NCBI RefSeq assembly: GCF_014268885.2
Contig: NZ_CP077095.1
Span: 877,001 to 941,000 of the forward strand
DNA from: Pseudomonas xantholysinigenes
GTDB lineage: Bacteria > Pseudomonadota > Gammaproteobacteria > Pseudomonadales > Pseudomonadaceae
Direction of reading: 5' to 3'
DNA length: 64,000 nucleotides
Each line of letters starts with the position of its first letter. The first letter of the stretch is position 1. Shown here one piece after another: positions 43,812-51,705 of the stretch. A program made the translations under genes and the position numbers. The notes beneath the pieces are model-generated. The model worked only from the letters and a program-made list of their open reading frames with translations, was not told the origin of the DNA and made no database searches.

Positions 43812-44588
43812 TCAGCGGTGCATGAACTGCGGAGCGCGTTTCTCGGCGAAGGCTGCCATGCCTTCCTTCTGGTCGTCGATGGCGAAGGTGGAGTGGAACA
43901 ACCGGCGCTCGACCCGCACGCCTTCGCTCAGGCTGGTTTCGAACGCGTGGTTGACCGCTTCCTTGGCCATCATGGTCACCGGGCCCGAATAGCCGGCAAT
44001 GCGCGAGGCGGCTTGCAGCGCTTCGTCGAGCAGCGTGGCGTCGCTGACCCGGCGGCTGACCAGGCCACAGCGTTCGGCTTCCTCGGCGTCCATGGTGCGC
44101 CCGGTCAGCACCAGGTCCATGGTCTTGGCCTTGCCGATCGAGCGCGCCAGGCGCTGGCTGCCACCGGCACCGGGGATGGTGCCGATCTTGATTTCCGGCT
44201 GGCCGAAGCGGGCGCTTTCGCCAGCGATGATCATGTCGCACATCAGCGCCAGTTCGCAGCCGCCGCCCAGGGCGTAGCCGGCCACCGCGGCAATGCTGGG
44301 CTTGCGGAAGCTGGCCAGGCGTTCCCAGTTCACCGTCACGAAGTCACTGGTGTAGACGTCCATGTAGCTGCGATCGCGCATGGCCTTGATGTCGGCGCCC
44401 GCGGCGAACACAGTGTCGCCGCCGGTCAGCACCAGGGCGCGCACGCTGCGGTCCTGTTCCAGGCGCTCGAGCACGCCGGCCAGCTCTTCCATCAGCTCGA
44501 CGCAGAGGGCGTTGAGGGCTTCGGGGCGGCTCAGGCGCAGCAGCGCGACGGCGCCAAACTGTTCCAGTTGCAGGTAGTCGAGTTTCAT
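43812..44588 (-). CDS. enoyl-CoA hydratase/isomerase family protein
   Basis: A 258-residue crotonase-fold protein. The oxyanion-hole motif FAAGADIKAM lies at about residues 61-70 and GYALGGGCELALMCD at about 105-119. The catalytic Glu pair of crotonase is represented by the Glu in CELAL and that in FGQPEIKIGTIPGAGG (about 127-142), so hydratase activity is likely rather than only isomerase. It is on the minus strand with a universal stress protein gene 15 bp upstream, so the two may be cotranscribed. It lies beside a REP cluster. Substrate not identifiable; a fatty acid or phenylacetate type is possible. Confidence 0.88.
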   Translation of the reverse strand: MKLDYLQLEQFGAVALLRLSRPEALNALCVELMEELAGVLERLEQDRSVRALVLTGGDTVFAAGADIKAMRDRSYMDVYTSDFVTVNWERLASFRKPSIAAVAGYALGGGCELALMCDMIIAGESARFGQPEIKIGTIPGAGGSQRLARSIGKAKTMDLVLTGRTMDAEEAERCGLVSRRVSDATLLDEALQAASRIAGYSGPVTMMAKEAVNHAFETSLSEGVRVERRLFHSTFAIDDQKEGMAAFAEKRAPQFMHR

Positions 44589-44603
44589 CCGTGTCGTCTC
44601 GGT

Positions 44604-45068
44604 TCAGTGGCGTGGGGATTGAGGGTGGGCATCGATCAGCACCGGGCAGCTGGCTTCGTCGATGACCTTGCTGGCGATCGAAGGGTCGAGCATGCGCTTG
44701 AGGCGTGACAGGTGGCGATGGCCCATGACGATCAGGTCGATGTTACGTGCCTTGGCAGCCTTGATGATGGCGTCGGCCGGCTCGCCGAGCTCCTGGCTGC
44801 CGGTGGTCGAGAAACCTGCCTGCTCAAAGGCCTGGATGGCTTCTTGCATGATCTTGTCCGCCTGCAGTTGCTCCTGGGCGGCGGCCGGGTATTCGGTCTG
44901 GTCGAAGCGGCTCAGGCGCTGGTCGAATTCTTCCAGGGCATAGGCGCTGTCGACGGCCAGCAATACGTGCAGCAAGTACTGCTCGGGGTCGCAGAAGCGC
45001 TTGACGGTGTCGAGGATGCCAAGGCTGCGCGGGGTGCCATCGATGGCGATCAGTACCGAGCGGAACAT
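44604..45068 (-). CDS. universal stress protein (UspA family)
   Basis: A 154-residue soluble Usp-fold protein. MFRSVLIAIDGTPRSLGILD opens strand 1 with the family Asp (VLIAIDGT), and IDLIVMGHRHLSRLKRMLDPSIASKVIDEASCPVLI near the C-terminus holds a GHR-type loop followed by SxxxxV, the ATP-binding features of nucleotide-binding Usp proteins (GxxGxnGx(S/T)), although here the loop is shorter (GHRHLSRLKR). ATG 45068 is selected for proper length; the frame is open for 26 codons upstream. It lies 15 bp before the enoyl-CoA hydratase gene. Confidence 0.85.
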   Translation of the reverse strand: MFRSVLIAIDGTPRSLGILDTVKRFCDPEQYLLHVLLAVDSAYALEEFDQRLSRFDQTEYPAAAQEQLQADKIMQEAIQAFEQAGFSTTGSQELGEPADAIIKAAKARNIDLIVMGHRHLSRLKRMLDPSIASKVIDEASCPVLIDAHPQSPRH

Positions 45069-45229
45069 GGTTGCAAGTCCATTGGTTATGCGAGAGGCAG
45101 CTATTTTTGGTAATGATTGCGGCGGGGTAAATGGTGTGCGGTGCAATCACAAGTTGCGTCGTATGCAAAGGCAGGAAAACCGGCAAAGACTGGTAATATT
45201 GCAGCGGATTCACCGAAATTCTTGAATGG

Positions 45230-46144
45230 ATGCTTACCATGCACTTTCCGGATATGAACCTTCTGGTCGCACTGGACGCCCTGCTCGACGAGGGCAGCGT
45301 GGTCGGAGCGGCGCGCCGCATGAACCTCAGCCCGGCGGCCATGAGCCGCACCCTGACGCGGATTCGCCACGCCGTCGGCGACCCGATCCTGGTGCGCGCC
45401 GGCCGTGGGCTGGTGCCCACGCCCAAGGCCATGGCCTTGCGCAGCCAGGTGCGCAGCGTGGTCGAACAGGCCGGCCAGGTCTTCAGCTCCAGTGACGAGG
45501 TCGACTTGCCGACCCTGGAGCGTTCCTTCAACCTGCGGGCCAACGATGTGTTCATCGCACCCTTCGCCACGCCGTTGCTGGAAACCATGCGCAAGCAGGC
45601 GCCCCGTACCGTGTTGCGCTTCGTGCCTGAGGGCGAGGGTGGCGACGAGGACGAAAGCCTGCGCGATGGACGCCTGGACCTGTACATCAGCGCCACCCGC
45701 AACCTGGGGCCGGAGATCAAGGTGCAGAGCCTGTTCTCCACCACCTTCGTCGGCCTGGCCCGGGTCGATCACCCGATCTTCAATGACGAGATCACCCCGG
45801 AGCGCTTCGCCGCCTACGAGCAGATCAGCGTGTCGCGTCGTGGTCGCGCCACCGGGCCGATCGACCAGGCGCTGGCGGGCATGGGCTTGAGCCGGCGAGT
45901 GGCGTTGATCACGCCGAGTTTCCACTCGGCGATGTTCTCGCTGCCCGAGTCCGACCTGCTGCTGCCGTTGCCGCAGCATGTGCTGCTGAGTGTCGCGCGC
46001 CTCGGCTTGCCGTTGCGCTCGTTCCGCATTCCCATCGCGTTGGAGTCGGTGGCGATCATGCAGGCCTGGCACCCGCGCTATGACAACGACCCGGCGCACC
46101 GCTGGCTGCGCCAGACGCTCAAGGAGTGCTGCAGCAGGCATTGA
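45230..46144 (+). CDS. LysR-family transcriptional regulator (NodD/LeuO-like)
   Basis: A 304-residue LysR-type regulator. The N-terminal HTH (MNLLVALDALLDEGSVVGAARRMNLSPAAMSRTLTRIRHAVGD, about residues 9-51) and PILVRAGRGLVPTPKAMAL are typical of the branch with LinR/NodD-like regulators, followed by the effector domain. The start is ATG 45230 or, three codons later, 45239. It is divergent from the universal stress protein gene and precedes, after a 400-bp REP-bearing gap, the MFS/HlyD/outer-membrane exporter genes. I infer it may regulate one of these. Confidence 0.86.
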   Translation: MLTMHFPDMNLLVALDALLDEGSVVGAARRMNLSPAAMSRTLTRIRHAVGDPILVRAGRGLVPTPKAMALRSQVRSVVEQAGQVFSSSDEVDLPTLERSFNLRANDVFIAPFATPLLETMRKQAPRTVLRFVPEGEGGDEDESLRDGRLDLYISATRNLGPEIKVQSLFSTTFVGLARVDHPIFNDEITPERFAAYEQISVSRRGRATGPIDQALAGMGLSRRVALITPSFHSAMFSLPESDLLLPLPQHVLLSVARLGLPLRSFRIPIALESVAIMQAWHPRYDNDPAHRWLRQTLKECCSRH

Positions 46145-46545
46145 GTGCAATGTGGGGTGGCAAACCGGGCGGCGCGGTGCATGGCACCGGCTGCGCCGGT
46201 GTTCGCGGGTAAACCCGCTCCCACAGGGATCGCGCAGGCCGCAAGCCATGCGCATTTTTCTGTAGGAACCAGCCTTGCTGGCGAACCGGGCGGCGCGGTG
46301 CATGGCACCGGCTGTGCCGGTGTTCGCGGGTAAACCCGCCCCCACAGGGATCGCGCAGGCTCCAAGCCATGCGCCTCCTGGCACCGGCTGCGCAGGGCGC
46401 TCTGCCGGGCCTGCCGTCGCACTTATGATTAAGTGACTTTATAGTTGCATAGCATGCAGCATAAAGCTGCGAATATGTCAGTTTTCGTCAGCATTGTGCC
46501 TCCCTAGACTTGCCGGGTATCTACTTTTCCCGGAGTTCTATAGCC
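46145..46545. other. 401-bp intergenic region with REP-containing direct repeat
   Basis: It contains a 90-bp direct repeat (46164-46253 and 46285-46374), then an AT-richer stretch (46425-46530) that likely holds the promoter of the MFS operon, including ATTAAGTGACTTTATAGTTG. A GGAG at 46532-46535 precedes the short leader ORF. No other gene is seen. Confidence 0.6.
46164..46374. repeat. 90-bp direct repeat containing REP elements
   Basis: Copies 46164-46253 and 46285-46374 are about 95 percent identical by eye. Each reads ACCGGGCGGCGCGGTGCATG..., a CACCGGCTGnGCCGGTG palindrome, then a TTCGCGGGTAAACCCGC REP, then CACAGGGATCGCGCAGGC. The 31-bp spacer (TTTTCTGTAGGAACCAGCCTTGC...) holds another palindrome-like unit. 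Confidence 0.8.
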
Positions 46546-46602
46546 ATGCGTGCCTATCTGCCTTGCCCCGCCCCTGCCCGTGCCGCCGGGGCCAGGCCAT
46601 GA
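46546..46602 (+). CDS. short leader ORF coupled to the MFS exporter
   Basis: An 18-codon ORF (MRAYLPCPAPARAAGARP) with a CCCGGAG ribosome-binding site 10 bp upstream. Its stop TGA overlaps the ATG of the MFS gene (ATGA at 46599-46602), whose own site is weaker. The arrangement suggests translational coupling or a leader peptide. It is short and rich in GC and Pro/Ala codons, so it may be fortuitous, but it is well placed. Confidence 0.4.
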   Translation: MRAYLPCPAPARAAGARP

Positions 46603-48155
46603 CGTCGCTGGCCGCCACGGCTGGCGTGGCCGCACCGGCGGCCGCCGCAGCCCCGGCCCCGGCCAAGCCGGCCGCGCCACCGGCGTTCGGCCCGCGCATC
46701 GTGGTCGGCCTGGTTGGCGTGTTGCTGGCGGTGCTGTGTGCCGGCCTCAACGAGATGGTCACCAAGATGGCCCTGGCCGATATCCGTGGCGGCATGGGCA
46801 TCGGCGCCGATGAAGGCTCGTGGCTGGTGGCGCTGTACTCGGCGACCTCGGTGTCGGCCATGGCCTTCGCGCCCTGGTGCTCGGTGACCTTTTCCCTGCG
46901 CCGCTTCACCCTCTGTGCCATTGGTGCGTTCGCCGTGCTCGGCCTGCTGTGCCCGTTCGCGCCCAACCAGGAAACCTTGATGGTGCTGCGCACCTTGCAA
47001 GGCTTCGCCGGTGGCGCCCTGCCGCCGATGCTGATGAGCGTGGCGCTGCGCTTCCTGCCGCCGGGCATCAAGCTCTACGGCCTGGCCGGCTATGCCCTGA
47101 CCGCCACCTTCGGCCCCAGCCTTGGCCTGCCATTGGCCGGCCTGTGGACCGAATACGTGGGTTGGCAGTGGGCTTTCTGGCAGATCATCGTGCCCTCGCT
47201 GCTGGCCATGGCCTGTGTGGCCTGGGGCCTGCCACAGGATCCCCTGCGCCTGGAACGTTTCAAGCAGTTCGACTGGCGCGGCCTGTTGCTGGGGTTGCCG
47301 GCGATCTGCTCGATCGTCATCGGCCTGTCCCAGGGTGATCGCTACGGCTGGTTCAACTCACCGCTGATCTGCTGGCTGCTCGGCGGTGGCCTGGCGCTGC
47401 TGGTGCTGTTCATGATCAACGAATGGTCCCACCCGCTGCCGTTTTTCAAGTTGCAGATGCTCACCAACCGCAACCTCACCCACGCGCTGATCACCTTGGG
47501 CGGCGTGCTGGTGGTGCTGTCGGCGGTGATCATCATTCCGTCGAGCTTCCTCGCCCAGATCCAGGGCTACCGTCCGGCACAGACCGGCCCGGTGATGCTA
47601 CTGGTGGCCCTGCCGCAACTGCTGGCCCTGCCGCTGACCGCGGCGCTGTGCAACATCCGCGCGGTGGACTGCCGCTGGGTCCTGGCCACCGGCCTGGGCA
47701 TGCTGGCGATCTCCTGCTTCGGCGGCACCTTCGTCACCTCGCAGTGGATCCGCGACAACTTCTACGTGTTGCAGCTGTTCCAGATCTTCGGCCAACCCAT
47801 GGCGGTGATCCCGCTGCTGATGCTCGCCACCGGCGGCATGACACCGCAGGACGGCCCGTTCGCCTCGGCCTGGTTCAACACCATCAAGGGCCTGGCCTCG
47901 GTGGTCGCCGCCGGGGTGCTGGACGCGCTGACCACCAGCCGCCGGCATTTCCACTCGAACATGCTGGTGGACAACCTGGGCAACTCGCCGCTGGTCGACG
48001 GCAACGCCGCCGGCCTGGCCAAGCGTATTCACGAACAGGCCGTGGTCCTGACCTCGGCTGACCTCTACCTGTGCATGGCACTGCTGGCGCTGGCGCTGAT
48101 CGTGCTGATTCCCTTCGTGCCTACCCGGATCTATCCACCCCGCGCGGTGGCATAG
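46599..48155 (+). CDS. MFS exporter, DHA2 (EmrB) type
   Basis: A 518-residue drug:H+ antiporter with about 14 hydrophobic segments. A Pro/Ala-rich, Lys-containing N-terminus (about 30 residues) precedes the first helix. GGMGIGADEGSWLVALYSATSV and LRFLPPGIKLYGLAGYALTATFGPSLGLPLAGLW include the antiporter motif C-like segment. It works with the HlyD and outer-membrane factor genes downstream as an EmrAB-TolC-type pump. ATG 46599 is in ATGA overlap with the 18-codon leader ORF. The 27-bp gap to the HlyD gene fits an operon. Confidence 0.88.
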   Translation: MTSLAATAGVAAPAAAAAPAPAKPAAPPAFGPRIVVGLVGVLLAVLCAGLNEMVTKMALADIRGGMGIGADEGSWLVALYSATSVSAMAFAPWCSVTFSLRRFTLCAIGAFAVLGLLCPFAPNQETLMVLRTLQGFAGGALPPMLMSVALRFLPPGIKLYGLAGYALTATFGPSLGLPLAGLWTEYVGWQWAFWQIIVPSLLAMACVAWGLPQDPLRLERFKQFDWRGLLLGLPAICSIVIGLSQGDRYGWFNSPLICWLLGGGLALLVLFMINEWSHPLPFFKLQMLTNRNLTHALITLGGVLVVLSAVIIIPSSFLAQIQGYRPAQTGPVMLLVALPQLLALPLTAALCNIRAVDCRWVLATGLGMLAISCFGGTFVTSQWIRDNFYVLQLFQIFGQPMAVIPLLMLATGGMTPQDGPFASAWFNTIKGLASVVAAGVLDALTTSRRHFHSNMLVDNLGNSPLVDGNAAGLAKRIHEQAVVLTSADLYLCMALLALALIVLIPFVPTRIYPPRAVA

Positions 48156-48181
48156 CGTTCTTGTTGAGAGAGAAAGACATC

Positions 48182-49270
48182 ATGAGCATAAGTAAAAACC
48201 AGAAACTGGCCTTGATCGCGGCGGCGGTCATCGTCGTCGGCGGCATCGCCTTCAGCGCCTTGCCTTCGCTGTTCGGCGCCGGCGGCGTGCAGTCGACCAA
48301 CGACGCCTATGTCTCGGCCGACTACACCGTGGTCGCGCCGAAAGTGGCCGGTTTCATCACCCAGGTCCTGGTGGAAGACAACCAGCAGGTGAAGGCCGGG
48401 CAGACCTTGGCGCGCATCGACGACCGTGACTTCCAGGCCGCCTTGGCGGCGGCCGAGGCCCAGGCGCAGATGGCTCGCGCGCAACTGCAAAATGCCAAGG
48501 CCACCCTCGAGCGCCAGGCCTCGCTGATTTCCCAGGCCGAGGCCGCCGTGGCCGCCGACAAAGCCGAACTGGCGTTCTCCAGCCATGAGCTGACCCGCCA
48601 CACGCGCCTGGCCGAGCAGGGCGCCGGCACCGTGCAGAACGCCCAGCAGGCGCGCAGCCGGGTCGACCAGGCCCAGGCACGCCTGACCAACTCCAGCGCG
48701 GCCCTGGCGGCGGCGCGTAAACAGACCGATATCCTCAGCGCGCAACTGCAGGCCGCCGAGGCCGGGCGCAAGCATGCCGATGCGGCACTGGACCGGGCTC
48801 GCCTGGACCTGTCCTACACCACCATCGTCGCGCCGATCGACGGCATGGTCGGCGAGCGCGCGGTGCGCATTGGCTCCTATGTGCAGCCCGGGGCGAAGAT
48901 GCTTTCGGTGGTGCCGCTGCAGCGCGCCTACGTGATCGGCAACTTCCGCGAAACCCAACTGACCCATGTGCTGCCGGGCCAACGCGTGGAAGTGAGCGTC
49001 GATACCTTCCCCGGCGAGCGTCTGCGTGGCTACGTGCAGAGCGTCGCGCCGGCCACCGGCCTGACGTTCGCGGCGGTCAAGCCAGACAACGCCACCGGCA
49101 ACTTCACCAAGGTGGTGCAGCGGATCCCGGTGAAAATCGTCTTCGACGCCGACCAGCCGTTGCTGCAGCGCCTGCGCGTGGGCATGTCGGTGATCGCCGA
49201 CATCGACACCCGTAGCGAAGCGGGCCAGGACACCCGGGGCAAGGCCAACCAGGAGGTCAGCGCCCGATGA
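48182..49270 (+). CDS. HlyD/EmrA-family membrane fusion protein
   Basis: A 362-residue periplasmic adaptor. One N-terminal anchor (about residues 9-31) is followed by the lipoyl-like motif TNDAYVSADYTVVAPKVAGFITQVLVEDNQQVKAGQTL, an alpha-helical hairpin rich in Ala/Gln (about 90-190), and YTTIVAPIDGMVGERAVRIGSYVQPG. The C-terminus has a polar tail. ATG 48182 follows a GAGAGAGAAAGA stretch. The gene overlaps the outer-membrane factor gene by 4 bp. Confidence 0.92.
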   Translation: MSISKNQKLALIAAAVIVVGGIAFSALPSLFGAGGVQSTNDAYVSADYTVVAPKVAGFITQVLVEDNQQVKAGQTLARIDDRDFQAALAAAEAQAQMARAQLQNAKATLERQASLISQAEAAVAADKAELAFSSHELTRHTRLAEQGAGTVQNAQQARSRVDQAQARLTNSSAALAAARKQTDILSAQLQAAEAGRKHADAALDRARLDLSYTTIVAPIDGMVGERAVRIGSYVQPGAKMLSVVPLQRAYVIGNFRETQLTHVLPGQRVEVSVDTFPGERLRGYVQSVAPATGLTFAAVKPDNATGNFTKVVQRIPVKIVFDADQPLLQRLRVGMSVIADIDTRSEAGQDTRGKANQEVSAR

Positions 49271-50733
49271 AGCTTGCACGCACCGGCACGCCCTTGCTGT
49301 TGGGCGCCACCTTGGCCCTGAGTGCCTGCACCCTCGGTCCGGACTTCCACAAGCCCGCCTCGACTGCGCCGGCGGCCTGGCCTGCGTTGCAGGAAAAGGC
49401 CGCGCCCAGCCAGCCGCAGAGCACGCCGCTGGAGGCGCGTTGGTGGGAGACCTTCCATGATGCGCAACTGACGGCGCTGATCCAGCGCGCGGTGGAGCGT
49501 AACCTGGACCTGCAAATCGCCACCTCGCGCCTGATGCAGAGCCGTGCGCTACGCATGAGCATCGCCTCCGAGCAGTACCCGTCGGTTGACGTCAACGCCG
49601 GCTACAGCCGCACGCGCAACAGTGCCGAGGGCCTTGCCGATCCGTCCGGCAAGAATGGCAAGTCGGCGTTCAACCTGTGGCAGGGCGACTTCGTCGCGGC
49701 CTGGGAGCTGGACCTGTGGGGCCGGGTACGCCGCGAAGTGGAAGCGGCCGATGCCAGTGTCGAGGTCGCCGAAAACGACCGCCAGGGCGTGCTGCTGTCG
49801 TTGCTGGCCGACACCGCCAGCACCTACATCCAGCTGCGTTCGGTGCAGAGCACCCTGGCCGTGGTCCGCGAGAACCTCGACGTCTCCCGGCATTCGCTGC
49901 GCCTGTCGCAGATGCGCCTGAGCGACGGCGTGGCGACCAACCTCGATGTGGCCCAGGCCGCCGCCCAGGTGGCGGCGGTCGAGGCGCGCCTGCCGACCCT
50001 CGAAGAGCGCCAGGCCCAGTTGATCAACGCCCTGAGCCTGCTGGTGGCCGAGCCGCCGCGCAGCTTGCAGAACGAGTTGCTGACCCCCGGCGAACTGCCG
50101 CGCACGGCTCAGCGCTTCGCCATGGGCCTGCCGTCGGAGCTGGCCGAGCGCCGGCCCGACATCCGTCAGGCCGAGGCGCGGCTGCACGCGGCTACTGCCA
50201 GCATTGGCGTGGCCAAGGCCAATTTCTATCCGAGCATCCGCCTGTCCGGCAGCGCTGGGTTCCAGTCGATGCAACTGTCGGACTTCGGTAACTGGGACTC
50301 ACGGCGCTTTGCCATCGGGCCTCAGTTGAACCTGCCGATCTTCGAAGGTGGGCGGCTCAAGGGCGTGCTCGAACTGCGCGAGGCGCAGCAACAGGAAGCG
50401 GCCTTGCAGTACCAGCAGACGGTGCTGCGCGCCTGGCACGAAGTCGACGATGTGCTGCGCCAGTACAACGCCAGCCAGTTGCGCCGTGACCTGCTCGAGG
50501 AGGCGGTGCGCCAGAGCCGGGTGGCCCTGGACAACGCCAAGCGCCAGTACGTGGAGGGCGCGGTGGATTTCCTCAACGTGCTGACGGTGCAGAGCGCGTT
50601 GCTGGCCAACCAGGAGCAGTGGGTGGAAAGCAGCGCCGCCACATCGTTGTCCATGGTGGGGTTGTACAAGTCCCTGGGCGGCGGTTGGCAATCGTTTGCG
50701 CCGATGATGCAAGCCAAGGTTGAACGCGATTGA
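49267..50733 (+). CDS. outer-membrane efflux factor (NodT/OprM type), lipoprotein
   Basis: A 488-residue TolC-type channel with lipoprotein signal (LALSAC, Cys about residue 19) followed by TLGPDFHKP, typical for OprM/NodT. The two OEP repeats contain AWELDLWGRVRREVEAAD and GLPSELAERRPDIRQAEARLHAATASIGVAKANFYPSIRL. It completes the tripartite pump with the MFS and HlyD proteins. ATG 49267 overlaps the HlyD stop. A strong hairpin (50761-50802) terminates the operon. Confidence 0.92.
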   Translation: MKLARTGTPLLLGATLALSACTLGPDFHKPASTAPAAWPALQEKAAPSQPQSTPLEARWWETFHDAQLTALIQRAVERNLDLQIATSRLMQSRALRMSIASEQYPSVDVNAGYSRTRNSAEGLADPSGKNGKSAFNLWQGDFVAAWELDLWGRVRREVEAADASVEVAENDRQGVLLSLLADTASTYIQLRSVQSTLAVVRENLDVSRHSLRLSQMRLSDGVATNLDVAQAAAQVAAVEARLPTLEERQAQLINALSLLVAEPPRSLQNELLTPGELPRTAQRFAMGLPSELAERRPDIRQAEARLHAATASIGVAKANFYPSIRLSGSAGFQSMQLSDFGNWDSRRFAIGPQLNLPIFEGGRLKGVLELREAQQQEAALQYQQTVLRAWHEVDDVLRQYNASQLRRDLLEEAVRQSRVALDNAKRQYVEGAVDFLNVLTVQSALLANQEQWVESSAATSLSMVGLYKSLGGGWQSFAPMMQAKVERD

Positions 50734-50760
50734 ACGCAGCGCTCAAAGAGCCATGAGGCC

Positions 50761-50802
50761 CGCCGCCAACAATGCTTGCGTTGTTGGCGGCGTGTCGTTT
50801 TT
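50761..50802 (+). terminator. intrinsic terminator after the exporter operon
   Basis: CGCCGCCAACAA-TGCTTGCG-TTGTTGGCGGCG forms a 12-bp perfect stem, followed by TGTCGTTTTT. It lies 28 bp past the outer-membrane factor stop and before the SDR gene. Confidence 0.88.
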
Positions 50803-50836
50803 GGGAACAGATATCATCCAGAAAAAGGACGCAGGT

Positions 50837-51631
50837 ATGAATATTTCCTTGCACGGCAAAAGTGCAATCGTCAGCGGTTCCACGGCCGGCATAGGGTTCG
50901 CCGTCGCTTTTGGCTTGGCCGAGGCGGGTGCGAATGTGGTGATCAACGGCCGCGACGAAGGCCGGGTCAAGCGCGCGATCAAGAAAATCACCGACAAGCT
51001 GCCCGGCGCCAGGGTCTCCGGCGTGGTGGCCGACCTGGGCACGGTCGAAGGTGTGAAGAAGCTGATCGCCAAGGAGCCGGAAGCCGACATCCTGGTGAAC
51101 AACCTGGGTATCTTCGAGCCCAAGGGCTTCTTCGAGATCAGCGATGAAGACTGGCAGCATTTCTTCGAGGTCAACGTGATGAGCGCGGTGCGCCTGTCGC
51201 GGCATTACGCCCAGGGCATGAAAGTGCGCAACTGGGGGCGGGTGCTGTTCATGTCCAGCGAGTCGGCGCTGCAGATTCCGACCGAGATGATCCACTACGG
51301 CACCACCAAGACCGCGTTGCTGGCGGTGTCCCGTGGCCTGGCCGAGACCCTGGCCGGTACCGGGGTGACGGTCAACGCCGTGTTGCCGGGGCCAACCCGC
51401 TCCGAGGGCGTGGGTGGTTACTTCGAGAAGATGGCCGACGAGGCCGGCAAGCCGGTCGAGGAACTGGAAGCCAGCTTCATTGCCGAGCACCGTTCCAGCT
51501 CGATCATCAAGCGCCTGGCCACGGTGGAAGAGGTTGCCAGCCTGGTGGTCTACCTGGCCTCGCGCCAGGCCAGTGCCACCACCGGCGCGGCCATGCGCGT
51601 GGATGGCGGCGTGGTGCGTTCGATCGCCTGA
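50837..51631 (+). CDS. SDR family oxidoreductase
   Basis: A 264-residue classical short-chain dehydrogenase. SGSTAGIGFAV (about residues 13-23) is the cofactor loop, NNLG at about 88-91 replaces the common NNAG, MSSESA and YGTTKTALL hold the Ser and Tyr-x3-Lys active site (about 138-160), and TGAAMRVDGG near the end matches the family. ATG 50837 follows AAAGGACG and starts the conserved sequence. It is a single-gene unit between two terminators. Substrate unknown. Confidence 0.9.
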   Translation: MNISLHGKSAIVSGSTAGIGFAVAFGLAEAGANVVINGRDEGRVKRAIKKITDKLPGARVSGVVADLGTVEGVKKLIAKEPEADILVNNLGIFEPKGFFEISDEDWQHFFEVNVMSAVRLSRHYAQGMKVRNWGRVLFMSSESALQIPTEMIHYGTTKTALLAVSRGLAETLAGTGVTVNAVLPGPTRSEGVGGYFEKMADEAGKPVEELEASFIAEHRSSSIIKRLATVEEVASLVVYLASRQASATTGAAMRVDGGVVRSIA

Positions 51632-51634
51632 TGC

Positions 51635-51671
51635 AAAAAGCCCGGGCGGTCATTGCCGCCCGGGCTTTGTT
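51635..51671. terminator. bidirectional intrinsic terminator
   Basis: AAAAAGCCCGGGCGG-TCATTG-CCGCCCGGGCTTTGTTG: a long GC stem with A and T tracts. It ends the SDR transcript and the convergent decarboxylase transcript (stop at 51706). Confidence 0.88.
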
Positions 51672-51705
51672 GTTGTCGCGATTGCCGGAGAGCACCGGCG
51701 CAGGG

